Positions 23,201-38,395 of a stretch of 64,000 nt of DNA are shown one piece after another (positions within the stretch are counted from its first letter, which is position 1; each line of letters starts with the position of its first letter). This stretch comes from Amia ocellicauda (taxonomy: Eukaryota; Chordata; Actinopteri; Amiiformes; Amiidae): assembly GCF_036373705.1 (NCBI RefSeq), contig NC_089864.1, positions 6,098,001 to 6,162,000 on the forward strand. The letters run 5' to 3'. The position numbers were made by a program, and so were the translations under genes. The notes under the pieces are model-generated. The model was given only the letters and a program-made list of their open reading frames with translations, did no database searches and was not told the origin of the DNA.

Positions 23201-26200
23201 TATTGTTGTTGACGTTGGTGGAGATATAGTTGATTTTGTCACTGGTGTTGTTGGTGTTGGTGTTGGTGGAGATGACGTGGATTTTGTCACTGGTGTTGTT
23301 GGTGTTGGCGGAGATGTTGTGGATTTTGTCACTGGTGTTGGTGTTGGTGGAGTTGTCGTGGATTTTGTCACTGGTGTTGGTGTTGGTGTTGTTGTTGTTG
23401 GCGGAGATGTCGTGGATTCTGTCACTGGTGTTGTTGGTGTTGGCGGAGATGTCGTGGATTTTGTCACTGGTGTTGTTGGTGTTGGTGTTGGTGGAGATGT
23501 AGTGGATTTTGTTAGTTGTGTTGTTGGTGGAGATGTTATGGACTTTCTCACTGGTATTGTTATTGACGTTGGTGGAGATATAGTTGATTCTGTCACTGGT
23601 GTTGTTGGTGTTGGTGGAGATGTCGTGGATTCTGTCACTGGTGTTGTTGGTGTTGGTGCAGATGTAGTGGATTCTGTCACTGGTGTTGTTGGTGTTGGCG
23701 GAGATGTAGTGGATTCTGTCACTGGTGTTGTTGGTGTTGGTGGAGATGTAGTGGATTCTGTCACTGGTGTTGTTGGTGTTGGCGGAGATGTCGTGGATTT
23801 TGTCACTGGTGTTGGTGTTGGTGGAGATGTAGTGGATTCTGTCACTGGTGTTGTTGGTGTTGGTGGAGATGTCGTGGATTTTGTCACTGGTGTTGTTGGT
23901 GTTGGTGGAGATGTAGTGGATTCTGTCACTGGTGTTGTTGGTGTTGGCGGAGATGTCGTGGATTCTGTCACTGGTGTTGTTGGTGTTGGTGTTGGTGGGG
24001 ATGTAGTGGATTTTTTCAAAGGTGTTGTTGGTGTTGTCGTTATTCCGATAATAGCTGTATGAAGTGTAACAAAAAAAGATTATCCATAAAATACAAGAGA
24101 GGTGACGCAGATTGCATCATAAAGAAAGTGGGTCTTTTGGTAATTAATCCATTCATACACAATAGGATAATTCCCTAAGAGACGCGATTTGGAGCCCCAA
24201 CATCTCACAATATGTTTGTAATAACTAGTAAGATGGCAATTTAAGCCCTTAGAAACTTAACACATATCTTTATACATTCATGTTTGAGTGGGTGGTTGGT
24301 GGTACTTTGAGATAAATAGGGGATACAAATTTCCAGTTTAATCAACAAATACAGCGTGATGTGGCTCATTCTAGATATTCAATGCTTGTTTTTTACTTAG
24401 CTTTCAACATAATTTACATTTCAGTTTTTAGAATACTTATAATATTCTTAATTATTTTCCACACACAACATGTGTTTATGCTTATTTCAAAATAGCTTTT
24501 TCAGTAATACATAAGACACCCAAATAAAAATAAGTTGTTTGTTTTTACTTACGTTTGCATTTGAACTCTCCAGATGTACATTCACTGCAATTATAAATTG
24601 GAAATGTTAGGCCATCTTAAAACATTTAGTTCTCTGGAATAAAACATGTCAAGTAAATACAGTACAGAATTAATAAATCAGTTGATTATATAAAATATAT
24701 TATAAATTAATCCATCCATGAGAAAGTTATTGCTATATATAGAATTATTTGTATTATTTTGGTATTGTGGTTCAATTTAATATGGTGACTGAGGAACTTA
24801 CCATTCCCTACCACAGGTATTTATTTTTGTACCAGGTAATATTGTTGTCCCATTGTAGAAGCAACTGCAATTTTCCAAAGTAGAACATTTCATGGTATTC
24901 TCATCAAAATATGGCTCTTTAGCTGAGCATCGTGGATAACAACCTAAATATAAACAGAAATTGATTTATATTTTGTGGCTTTCAAAGACTAGAAGTTTAA
25001 TAGTTTTCCTTAGACTAAATCACTGAATATTCGTTTCTTATGATGGTTTGAATATATTTATAGGACCCATCCAAAAATTGACCTCTGCGAACCTTAATTT
25101 GTTTGTGTGCATACACACATGTATGTATGTATATAACACAGGTATACATATTTCAAATACATTTATGTACTGATATTTTGATACAGATAGATTAATTAAA
25201 TGTGTAGAAAATATATTTGTGATATTTCATTGACATGTACTCTCTTGTGAAGAATGCCAGTAAGGATTTTTTTTTTTCACACTGGGTAATGAGCAAGATT
25301 TCTCTTTCTTGGTATCTGTCCTCTAGCACGAGTATGGAGACATTATGAGCTCTCTTTCACTCCCATATTTTCTCTACAAACAATCAGGCTTTACAACTGG
25401 GCAATTATGCTTTTCCTGCCAGTGGGGAAGCTTCAGAAACTAGCTTATACCCACCTTCAAGCTTTCCAGAGAACTTGTTGTTCCGGCCACAGGTCATGAC
25501 ACTCCCACAGGGTTCATAATGCCAGCTGCACTCTCCTGGCTCATTATAATAATCACAGTAAACAGCTGCAAGGAAAGAACACAAAGGATTTTGATGGTAG
25601 TAACGCTATGTTTAAAATATTATAACGTCTTATTATATATAATGTTGAGCATGTACGGCTGATACGTACGGCACAAGTCGGGGGTGCGCCAGGCGATACA
25701 AACGTCCACCTCGCTGCATGCTTCTGCATACGCCGCCACCGCTGTGCAAAAGCCGAGGAATTTGCCTTCGAATTCACAAGCACACGACTCCTGTACACAC
25801 ACATCGTAATAGGCTTGAGGATCGACCTGGAATGAACAAAAACACAGTATACTCATTGTAACTCATATTTTTTAATACATGTTACAAATGCAATGAAAAC
25901 TGGAAGCAATTAAAATTCTGCTATATTTAAAGGCACTCTGGGGGGGATTTGTATTTTACCTTTGTGTGACATGGCTCAAATTTTGAACTTAGAATAATCT
26001 GGCACCTCCTGACCGCCCATGTGGAGCAGTATGAGTGCTTCTCACACGGGAACGTCTGGTTCACAGTGTCTGAGCAGAGCGCGCCAGGTGTTTTCCAGCT
26101 GTTCCCAAACTCCAGCACATTGGTCACCGATGACTTTGCTCTGGTCTGCAGGTCATTCTTCGCGTTGGAATCAAAGTTTCCACAGAGGCCACACACTTTA

Positions 26201-29200
26201 TTCTGAAATGTAAATCATCATCAATAAGATTGTACATCTATATGTATATATGATACAGGTGTAGTCATCATTTGTCATCAATTAAAATGTTATCCCTTTG
26301 GCAAATGAAACAACAGCTGATTAACTACATTTAATTTAATTTAATTTAATTATTATTGTTGTTTTTAAGTTATGTTATGGAGAATGACTAGGTTTTAATT
26401 AATACATTTATAAATAAATCCATATTTTAATGTGCACATATAATATGAAGTATGAGTTTAAACCAATAACACAAAAATACACTTACTTTCCACTGTGTGT
26501 CCAGCAGAATGGTAATTCTTGTGTGCTTGTCCCACATCACCGTGATTCCCTTGTCAGGCAAAGTGATTATGATGTATAAGCCCACGGTGTGAACTGAGTA
26601 CACAGGATCCATTTCACAGTACCTATCTGGCAAGGTTTCGGTCACTTTCATGTCACTCAATGTAAGGGTAACCTTATTCTGTAGTGGGGGGAAAGAAAGA
26701 AAAGCACACGCACAAACAAACACACAAACACATTAGGTCTGACAAATAGGAAACAGTTTAAACAAGGGAAATGACTGAGGAGAGATCGGGCCTTCATACC
26801 GGGAGCTCAATTACAATAGCGCGGGAGCACGTCAGCGCCTCGTCACAGCAGGGGACGCTTTCGGCCTTTATCTGGAAAGTTCCTTTCCCACGACCACAGT
26901 CGTCCTGCAAGAGCAGAGACGGGATTAGGAGGATATGTTTTGTGTGGGATAAAAAGGTTTGTATTCTGAGTGAGTATTCTGACTTAATCAGTCACAGTAT
27001 GATATGGAAGCACTAATGATTATACTCTGAGAAAATGTCAGCGCATCGTTAAGACTGAAAAGGTCACTGGCATCGACCTTTCTTCATTTAAATCTCTATA
27101 TACAACAAACCATCAAGAGTGCCAATAAGATTGTCTCCGACCCTTCTCATCCAGTGCGTCAGCTTACAACTGCTCCCCTCTGGAAGACGGTTCAGATCAT
27201 TGACAGCAAAAGTGTTCATCCCAGTGCTATTAGGACACTTAATTATGAATGTATTCTCTCTATATCTCTAAACTCTGGTTTGTACTTGTCTTGCTTGCAC
27301 ATAAATATATTTAGTGTTGGTTGTGTACTGGGTTCAATGTCTGTATCTAGCACATGAGTTTGTCCATTAGTACAATGTAAGTTATCTCATGGCTGCTTGT
27401 AAATTTGTGTTTCATGTGATGTTTGATTATTTATCATGTTTCTTGTGTCATGTATGTAATAGAGCTCATTAATCAGGCTGTACTGAAGACAATTTCCACC
27501 AGCTTGGCTTTGTAGCAATAAATGAGTACACAATGTTAACGATGGACAGATAAGAAAACTAACAAAACAAACAAATAAGAAACACAATTTCCTCCTGATT
27601 CCTCCACTACATCTCCATCAACACCAACAACACCAACCACTGTGACACAATCCACAACCTCTCCAACAACATCAGTGACAGAATCCACTACATCTCCACC
27701 AACACCAACAACACCACTGATGGAAGAGATTATTTTGTCTGGATGTAGATCCCTGACGCACTCACCTCTACAAGAGTATATTCACATTCCCCGTCATAAG
27801 TGTACCAGTTGAAATCGAACGTCTGGTAGTGTCCGTCTCCATAAACCTGGCACTTCCCAGGGCAGGGCTTCCCAGTACAAATCCAACTTCCATTTTCACA
27901 GGTACTGTCATGTAATCAAAAACAGTCATGTAGTTACACGTTTGTAGACGGTCACGTGGTGTGAGTTTATACTCCATGTACAATTAACCGTTTTACGCAT
28001 TCTGTGCACATATACATGAAACAAAATGTATTCATAAGTTGTTCATAAATGGTTCTTATCAAATACTGACCACTTCTTGCAGTCGGTTCTCACAGTCTGT
28101 CCTTTGTAGTACACTTCACCACCAAACATACATGTGCAATCTTCTTCATCAACACACGTTCCGTTGTGGTTTTCATACGTTCCTTCTGGGCAGTAACAGC
28201 CGCTCAGACACTCCTCTGTGGTGCTCTGTCAAGGTCAGGTTTCCAATTAAAATATACATTTGTGTGTTGTACATCAGGATGGGAATATCAAAAACTAAAC
28301 TACAGTCCTGTTGTTACAATGTTTCTGAATAAAGACATGTCTAAGTGGCAATACTCTAAATTGCTCATATGATGAATGTTGGTTGCATCGTTTATGCAGT
28401 TTGCCTTCTGGATGTCTCTAGGCTCAAACTATGAAAAGCAAAAGTAAATCTGAAGATTATTACATTTGTACTGTATGGATATTTATTTGTATATTTCTGA
28501 ATCATTAAACATTTACTCCAAAATCTGGAAAAGTAAAAAAAAAATACACTGATCAGCAGAAGTCTTTGTGTGTGTGTGTGTTGGGGGGGGACAAGTTGCA
28601 ACATTTTAACATTGAACTTACAACTGGCAAGTTTAAGCTGTCACATGTCCGTTGGCTTGTGCTTGCTGTCTGAGGACAGTGAATATATTCTTTCCCCTCT
28701 GAACATGCTGAAAATAATACAGATATAAAAATACAAAATATAAATATAAAAATAATTCAATATAATACTGATTAACATACATTGATTTGTATATTCATCA
28801 TTTATATATATACATATATTTAGACCATCTTACTATGCAATGCTTTCATTAAGTAGTTCCTTGTAAGTTTTTAATGCACTTGTGCTTCTCGATGCACATA
28901 AATGCATTTGATAAAGGCATTAACTGAATAAATTAACACACTGTGATCGTCTACAACTGCATGGTTTTCCAAATTGATTATTTAAAACGAATGGCATCAG
29001 TGTCATCATCATACATTTTTAAAAGAAAGATTGCAACACAATTAAATGGAAGCGATAGCAAAAGGAAGTATAACTTACAGTCAGATGGCTTGCAGTCAAG
29101 TTTACCATCTTCACAATTGCTAAAATGAAAAGGTAGAGAGCATTCACTTGAGCCAGTGTATAATAATCATGACTTAACTCATGATATGTGATTAGAACCG

Positions 29201-32200
29201 CTGTAGAAACACATGCATAACTGGATTTTCTGCCACAAAGAAACCACAAATTAAACTGTTAAATCCTGCCATACATTTGTGAAGTACTTCATACTGTGTT
29301 TGCATATCTGTACATCTTCTCAAAGGCTAAAGCACTCAGGCACAATGGGAAAAACATTTAAAGGGCATGCATCAAAAACAAAATCAACCATCCTATCATA
29401 CTCCCTTGACTGCAGTTGACCATCACCATCATATGATGTACTGTGTCAGGTTAACTTGTTTGTGAAACAAAACAGAGTACCAGACCCGCTTTCTTCTGCA
29501 GTGTATAAGGGTGGAAATGGCTATTATGCTAATGAGATTAGGGGTTTATTTCAAATGCCCAGATGTAGTTTTCCTTCTGAAAAAGAAAAGAAAGAAACAC
29601 CGACACACCTTTGGAGGACGGACAGAAAAATGTAGAACTCACCAAGACTGCCCGTTGATAACGGCGGGTCCTGGACTGACTTCGCCACCATTGTAGTAAC
29701 ATGGGCACTGAGCCTTTGACACACAGGAGAACTGGCTGTTCATGTGGGTGCCTTCTGCGCAGCCGCACCCGTCCACAGGCACGTCATTCACATCGCAGGT
29801 GATGTCGTGCCCAGAGAGGGAGCGGCAGGTGCGATTGCAGGCTCTCATGTTGTAATCGAACTCCTGGTTCTTGGGACATATTACGGCTGGAAACAGAAGT
29901 TTTAAAATCCGGTGAGTTTTCCAATAGGCTGTACCATCACTACTTTATTTTTTATGTACTATTTTCCTCTGTGGTATTAAGATGTGTAACTAGTAATCAT
30001 CCTGTAAATAACTGAATACACAGTGTTAAATACGTTGAAGAAATTACTTCTAACTCACGGCACTCGTTTTTTCTCCAGTCTCCCACCATTATTCCCTCGG
30101 CAGCACATGCCTTAGCATAGTTCCCCAGGGCGGCACACAGACAGTCTTTGACATTACCCAGACATTTACACGTGCTTTGCTCACACATCTGGAAAAAAAA
30201 ATAGCATAAGTGAGTAATAATTGTAAATATGCCAAAGCAACCAGCAGTAAGGCTCTGTTGATGCTGGGCCAAGCTAGGCCATGTTTTCCTGGCTTGGAGT
30301 ACAACGACCCTTAAAGGCCTCTGTTGCCCTGTTGCTGTGTGAACATTGTCTTCCTCCCTCCAGTGCACAGTTGAAAGCAGTTATTAACAATAAACATTTG
30401 TGAAGGGTAAAAGAGAAATAACATGGCTATTTCAGATAATAACAATAACAACAACAATAAAACAATAAATCATATTAATAATATAATATAAATAATAAAC
30501 TCACCTTTACATATCTGTCAAACCTGACATACTCGTGACATTTAGCAAATGGTCCATTTAGGTCCTTCAAGATCTCACACCTTTCTTTCCCATACATCTC
30601 TGTTGTGCAAAATGAGAAAAACACAGGATTGGGTAGCGCTCAAAATCTAGCACCTGCACACTCACGCAAATGCATTATTAAAGGAATGAATCTGGTTTCC
30701 CAAGAACTTCACAAATGTTTTCAAGCTAATGAATGAAGAAGAACCTCCATGTCTGGTTGTATTCTGTTCAAGGTGGAGAGTTAGTATGGAGAAACATGTG
30801 CATGCAGTATTTTGCATTTTAAGCATTGTTGTGCTTTCTAAAAATACTAAAGAATATATGATTTACTAGATGTGTAGTATATATCTTAGTCTGTAGTATA
30901 TATGGAAGCCAGAACAATATGACAAATCAGAATTACCATAATCGGTGTTTGTGCAGATGGATGTAATCTTGTCTTGGAACTGTCCGGTCAGCCAGGACTT
31001 GGCAAAGTTCTCCGCTAGATGTTCGGGAATGCCACTGCTCGAAATGAATTCATCTGTAATGTCATCATTGTAGTTGCCACAGAGACCTGAGAGGACAAGG
31101 AACACACTCTATATGAATGTACAGGATTTATATTCTGTATTAAAAGCAAATACTTCAGTTTCTTGGTTTTTAAATGTCTTGTCTTAGAACTCATTCACAT
31201 TATAGGACCACAAATCAACTTCTGTGTTCTGCATGCTGTGCCTTGGTTCGATTCGGGCCTTAGGTCAGCCTGTGTGGAGTGTATATGTTCTCCCCCATGG
31301 CTGAGTGGGTTTTTACCCGGTGCTGTGGTTTCCTCCCACTTTCCAAAGACATGCTCTTTAGGTTGATTGACTACTCTAAATTAACCTGTAGTTGTGTGTC
31401 CATCAGGTTGGACTCTGGCTCACTGTGGCCCTGTACTGGATGAAGCGGTTATTAAAAATGCATGGATCTTTTTTAACAGAAACCCTACCTTTTATTGTCC
31501 CCTTGTCTTCCACTGGCAATGTCACATATAGCTGCACTGCGGGTGTCCTCTGAATTTGCACCAGCAGCCCGGACGCCGTCTCCATCTGGATGTACATTGA
31601 AGATTGCTGGAAAATGTTCACGTTTTCTGTGAAATGCACACATATGTTAGATAATGCACAGATTTAAGAAAGATATTTAAACAAAAAAAGAGCTGTCAAA
31701 TACAACAACAGACAAAGGCGACAACGGATCGGAGGGTAATACACTACATATATTTTGTGCCTAGACTATTGCAGTTGTTAAATGTTAGCAACAATATATC
31801 CTGCATATTTTGCATATATCAGATGCATAAGATAATACAAGACATACAAATAGATACAATATATCATGAAACACAAATGTTTATATGTGATCAACTATTC
31901 AAAACTACAATTAACAACATCTTCTTGGTTGAAAGGTATGTAAGTAATTTGCTGATACATTTATACAAGTGTGTCAAAGATAAAACCAAGGATACATGAT
32001 ACACTACCCATCACTTAACACACTCTGTACATATACCATATAGCTTTTACTTACCTGAAAAGTAGAATTTGTTATTTCTGTTTATTAAGCCCTTGTCAGT
32101 AAATTCAAATGTCTCCTGCAATAAATATGTACAAATATTTGAGTTAAACAACAGTTAATTGAACACATCTTCTAATTCTTGTTAGTTACCTAACTTAGCA

Positions 32201-35200
32201 AAGCAAACAGAAAGAATATATAACAACAAAACCTTATCGAGAAAATCATAAATTTATTGTACCACAAATCATACAAAATGAATAGTTGATTTTAGTTGTA
32301 GATTGTAGAATGTACCATATAACAGAAGAAAAGAAATTGACTGTGAGTATAATTCATGTTATTGTTCATCTATATTTATATGTAAATGGATAAGATAGAC
32401 AGAGGACTTTCCAGTGAGATTAAACAAGGAACATTTAATTATTCACTAATTAGATACACCAATAGAAACAGTCTCAGAAGTCCAAAATAAAAATATTAAC
32501 TTCCAGTGTATAACCATTAGTTTTAATATTCAGCTTCTCCACTAGCCCAGTTAGCTCTATAAGGCAAACACTTTAACGTCTGATTGTATTGTTACTTAAT
32601 TCAAGAAAATCAACACACAGACATACGCACACACACACGCACACATACACACACACACACACATACAAAAGCAAATACACATCCTTTCACACAGACAAAT
32701 ATAACATGCTTAAAGATAACTCACATCATTAATGACAATTGTCACATGGTCCAAGGAGGATTTTGTTGGACAACTGTTAATAGTTATTTTCCAGTCTGGT
32801 CCCTGTTGATTAAAATAAAAGAGACCTTGTCCAATGGAGAATTATTAAGGTTTTCAGCAATTTCTTAAGATATGGGCTACTAATTTCATATTTTAAAACA
32901 TCACAGTGATAGAAGGAAATATACAACGATTAAGCAGAGTTTAATGATGCTGGATTAGATTAGTGTGGATTAGATTGGAATCTTTGTGATATTATCTTTA
33001 TATTATGAGTCTAAACAGGCTTGCAGAAAAGTCTTTTAAATACTGTATTATAGTAATTACAGGAATTCAGCATTAACACAGTTATTTGTGTAAGGCTTGA
33101 ACTTCAAAAGTACCAGATTGTTTTTCTTGTCATCCACAAACCTAACATTTTATAGTAAAATGAATGTCTTATCATAATACAACATACCTGTACAGCTACA
33201 TAACCACATCTTCCAGGCAGCATGTACCGTTTACCATCAAATGTAGTAACAAATTGTCCTCCTTCAATGGTACACCTTGAGGGGCAACTATATTTGGTGC
33301 AATCCCAATGTCCTTGTTTACATGTACTATAAAGAAACATGACATGGTTTGTTCCTTAAAAACATAAGCACTGCAAAGAAGAAGCTTTTTAAAGATGGTC
33401 ACCATTATAATTGTACATTTGGGAAACTCACCATGTTTGGCACTGTTTAAACAGTTTGGCACCAGGATCATAGAGATTCCCACCAAACATGCAAGGACAC
33501 TTATTCAGAGGCACACATGTGGTCACTCCCACATAATCATTCAGGACTGCAGGTTCTGTAGACACGAAGGCAAAGTGACACATTCAAATTCAAAGAAAGG
33601 GGGTGCTGAAAGGGAGGATCTTTCCTACAAGATGAAAAACTTCCAAATGTTTCTATGTACAGTATATATGTATATATGTATATTTACAAACACATACACT
33701 CTTGTTTTAAAAAATAAATACAGCAAATAAATACAGGAAATACTGCTTACCATCGTTTGTATCTTGACACACACAAGTTTTTGTTTGTGGCACGTTAAGT
33801 GGCAAGGTAGGGTTGGAACAAGTCTCCATAAAGGCGTTGCCAAGTTCCTTAAATACCAGGTTTCCAGGACATGTGACTTCATCTGCATTTGACACATGAA
33901 GACATAAGCAAAGTCAATGAATGATTATGAAATACTGTGATCTAATTAAACAAACCCCTGCATTAACATTTCACACTGAACTGAACCACAATGAAAATGG
34001 GATGATGTCTTACCGCAGTTAGTCTTTTTTCTCCAGGACTTTTTCAATGACTCATCCGGGCACTGATTCGCTAATTCCTCATAAAAGTCGCAGGCGCTCT
34101 GACTGGCATCCTTGCTGTTGCACACATTTTGGCGACAGGCTTTCAAGTATTTATTTAAGGGGCCACCATTCAAACATGACATAAAGTATGATGATATGGT
34201 CAAACTGCATTCCTAAAGGAATAATATTGTGTTTAGAAATTGAATATTTTAATTATATATATATACACACATGAAGCAATGCACAGTAGAAAATGGTTGT
34301 TTCCTATTGAGGGACTCTAACTGGATGATCTTCTTCATTATGAAACATTCAGAATATGCAAGTACTGACAACATATAGAAACATAACTAGGTAATACAAG
34401 GTAAAGAATAGTTTGACTGATATTAAGCATATCATATTTATTTCTTTATCATGTAGCCATCTGAGGTTGGAGCTCCCTGCTTGGGATTCGAACCGCACAC
34501 CACCGGCGCCCCTCCGAGTGCTCTGCACCGCAGTGGCTCCAGCGCAGTAAAGTGTTAAGCCCTCTATGCCAAAAGACCAGGTCTCCCAACGCAGGAGGCT
34601 TAACACTACTACTTTTTCTGAGGGGTTACATCACCTTGTAACCTGCTCATTACATACCGAATGAGCCCCGTTACAATCAGCAGAAACGGACTTACAGTTT
34701 CTACAAAAAAAATATTCTATTGTTATATGCTTGCTTAATTTCCATGAAAACAGATCATTGCCAGATTCTCTTGTTGTTGAGAAGAATGACACACCCTAGA
34801 GCCCTTTGTAGGCTGAATGTAATAACGGTTTACCAAAATCCAAAAATCAATTCACAAAGATGACAAAATCTCAGCTTTCGCTGAAATTCTGTCAGGGATC
34901 ACTTTGTAGTGAAGACTTACACTTGTACAACCTGATTCTGGGTCTTTGGTTAGACACTGGTTATCCACATTTATTCCATTTTCAGAAATCAATTGCCCAA
35001 CAGTATCTGAAAAATACAAAAAAATAAAACATTTACAATTGCCAAGAATAAAAAATAGAAGTCGCATTTTTCAAAAGCAGGCAACGTACCATCCCTGCCA
35101 TACATGCCACAAAGACCATCTGTCTGCCCACGGAGGCTCTGATCCAGTTCAACCTGTTGTGAATTCAAACAGAAGTTAAAAATCATGTCCTTAAAGGAAC

Positions 35201-38200
35201 AACTGCCCCTTTTGGATGAATGTGAATGCTGTTCTGCTACATTGTTTTAATTTATTTATACTCCTTAATGTCCCACTGTAGAGAAACACGTACTACACGT
35301 ACTGATCATGCAAAAAGTGCCTGCTGACATGTAATAATTAAGTCTGGACGGACACAGTATGAGGCATATCTTGTAATCAAACACATACCATTAGTAAGAT
35401 GGTCCCAAAACATGGCCCAGCCAATAGCTCAGATTTCAAGTGTCATAAAAAGCCTTGACTAAAATGCAATTAGGTTTACCAACATGAAGTATTGAACTTG
35501 CTCTAAATACATCGACAGATAACATTTCAATGCAGTCTCACCCAAAGTGTGCTGATTTTATCCCCCAGATTTTTCCAAACCACAGATAACTTCTGTGTCC
35601 TGCTCCTCAGGCGAGTGTATATGCCGTAGGTATAGATGTGCACGTATGTGTGATCATATGGAAGAGTAACCCTGTTAATGGAAATGTTGGAGGAGTTAGG
35701 CAACAGTTCATATATACAGTCTCTTGCCTTTGCATATTTTTTACATGGTTAATTTGAAATTAAAATTAGTGGACAAAAGCAAAAGCTACTACATTGTCCA
35801 AAGTCATGTTGGTTGGTTGGTTGATCTACAAAGAATCTTATTTAGTTTTTACAGTCTTGCATGTCCTTTCTTATGAACACAGAACTGTGAGACTTTTAAC
35901 CAGATGATTGAAGATGCACTCCAAACCTTTGCATTAATTAGTTTGCAAGAGCTGTGCTGAGCTGAGTGCAAACTGCGAAGCCAATGTCAATGTTGGCTGC
36001 TCATGAATTTTTTTTATAAATTGTACAAAAGCTCAAGATGCCAACGTGACAACTGTAATTAGCCTGAAAAGCCTGATAATCTACTGGCTAGTAATGAAAT
36101 ATGATCTTATATGGAGAGACTAGTATGGCAGCTGGATAAATCTATCCAAGGAAAGGTAACTGTAACAGAGCAGCATTTTCAGCTTTTATTGCCAGTGTGA
36201 AGAAGTCAATAATTAAACAAATGTGCCTGTCAATTAAATACATAGCCATAGTGTGCTCTGAAGGACACTTTTATTAGTTTACAGAGGCAACTGTTTAAAA
36301 ACCCCTAGTTATTGGGAGGGGTCCTTTGTGCTGCCTTTACAATCAGCAAAAATGATCAGTTAATAAAGTTATGTCAATAACAAATTCATCTAATTTCCAA
36401 AAACAAGAAAACAGGTCTTACTTGTCCCCTTCAACCAGAATATCACCATTTTCCAATTGGATTTCAATTTGGTTGATCGTGATGGTCACTGTGTTGAGCA
36501 TTTCCCGCATTTCCCGTTGTATTTTGATTTGGAAGTCAGTGCCCTTCTTGATGAAGGTAAAGATGCAGTTGGACTTCAGGTAGAATAAATCATCATTGAA
36601 CGTGCGGATCACTCCACTCCCATATGTTTTACACACGTCTACAAGTAAAAGACATTCAATGAAACTAATTGAAACACCTACTTCAAAAATGTATAGCACA
36701 TTATTCATCATTGAAGTAGGTTACACAAAGTAGTGCTTGCCATTGTATATTACTAATTATTAATCACTCACTAGTTGTCACCTTAAACCAGTTGGACATA
36801 GAGTAAATAATGATCACATGCCTTTATCCCCCAATCAGAAGGAATGACTGTAAAATGTACAGTGATCGGACACATGTTGGGAGGTTGAGGAGCTAAAAGC
36901 TCGCTGTAATACTGAAACATCCAATTATAAAATGCAGTATTACAAAAGATCAAGATAATGGTAAATTGTATGTATTGCTCATCTTTGTTAGACAGTGTTG
37001 AGTATTACAGTCCTGGATTAGTCCATTACAGATAATGTTTCTCTGAAGGCTACGTGTTGATTTTGCCTGATATGTGGAAGGTCCTGGAAGAAGTGTGGAA
37101 GGCCACCAGAGTTTATAACACACTTATTTGCAAGTGTCCCTATAGGAATGACAATGATTGTGAAGAAAAATTGTGGAATATTCCAGGTATATTGTGTATG
37201 ATGGGATACTTGAATAATGTTATTTTTCATAAAACTGAGCACAATGTTTTAATTTACTTATGTTTCAGAGTAGAAAAATGCTAATATATATTATATATAC
37301 TCAGCAAAATCCGAAACATCCCTTTTTCAGGACACTGTATTTTAAACATAATTTTGTAAAAATCCAAATAACTTTACAGATCTTTATTGTAAAGGGTTTA
37401 AACAATGTTTTCCATGCTTGTTCAATGAACTATAAACAATTAATGAACATGCACCTGTGGAACAATCGTTAAGACACTAACAGCTTACCGATGGTAAAGC
37501 TAAAGAGACCTTTCTACTGACCCAAAAGAAAGATGCCCAGAGTCCCTGCTCATCTGCGTGAACATGCCTTAGGCATGCTGTAAGGAGCCATGAGGACTGC
37601 AATGTGGCCAGGGCAATAAATTGCAATGTCCGTACTGTGAGACGCCTAAGACAGCACTACAGGGAGACAGGAAGGACAGCTGATCGTCCTCGTAGTGGCA
37701 GACCATGTGTAACAACACCTGCACAGGATCGGTACATCCCAATATCACACCTGCGGGACAGGTACAGGATGGCAACAACAACTGCCCGAGTCACACCAGG
37801 AACGCACGATCCCTCCATCAGTGCTCAGACTGTCCTCAATAGGGTGAGAGACATCACCGACAACAACGTTGCCTATGGGCACAAACCCACCTTCGCTGGA
37901 CGTGATTTCCTGCAAGACAGGAATGTCAGTGTCTGCCATGGCCAGCGAAGAGCCTGGATCTCAATCCCATTGAGCGCGTCTGGGACCTGTTGGATCGGAG
38001 GATGAGGGCTAGGGGCATTCCCCCCAGAAATGTCCAGGAACTTGCAAGTGCCTTGGTGGAAGAGTGAGGTAACATCTTACAGCAAGAACTGGCAGATCTG
38101 ATGGAGCCCATGTGGAGGAGATGCACTGCAGGACTTAATGCAGCTGGTGGCCACAACAGATACTGACTGTTACTTTTGATTTTGACCCCCCCTTTGTTCA

Positions 38201-38356
38201 GGGACACATTATTCCATTTCTGTTAGTCACAGGTCTGTGAAACTTGTTCAGTTTATGTCTTAGTTGTTGAATCTTTTTATGTTCATACAAATATTTACAC
38301 GTTAAGTTTGCTGAAAAAAGTGAAAGTGAGAGGACGTTTCTTTTTTTTGCTGAGTT

Positions 38357-38395
<39 letters not shown>

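Noticed and set aside
15436-24054. CysD domains within the PTS tract
   Set aside because: No Trp-x-x-Trp or cysteine-rich block interrupts the repeat in either gene.
15430-24060. CRISPR-like or satellite array
   Set aside because: The repeat is a coding minisatellite in frame within a spliced mucin exon, and the genome is eukaryotic.
15471-24062. Plus-strand open frame of about 2,860 codons ([12 protein letters not shown] repeats)
   Set aside because: It is the antisense image of the PTS exon. It has no splice context, signal or domain, and its openness follows from the repeat length being a multiple of three.
34440-34690. Functional tRNA gene on the minus strand
   Set aside because: The A and B boxes are too far apart for a normal tRNA, and no acceptor stem or clear anticodon loop can be drawn. 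Kept only as a SINE-like repeat.
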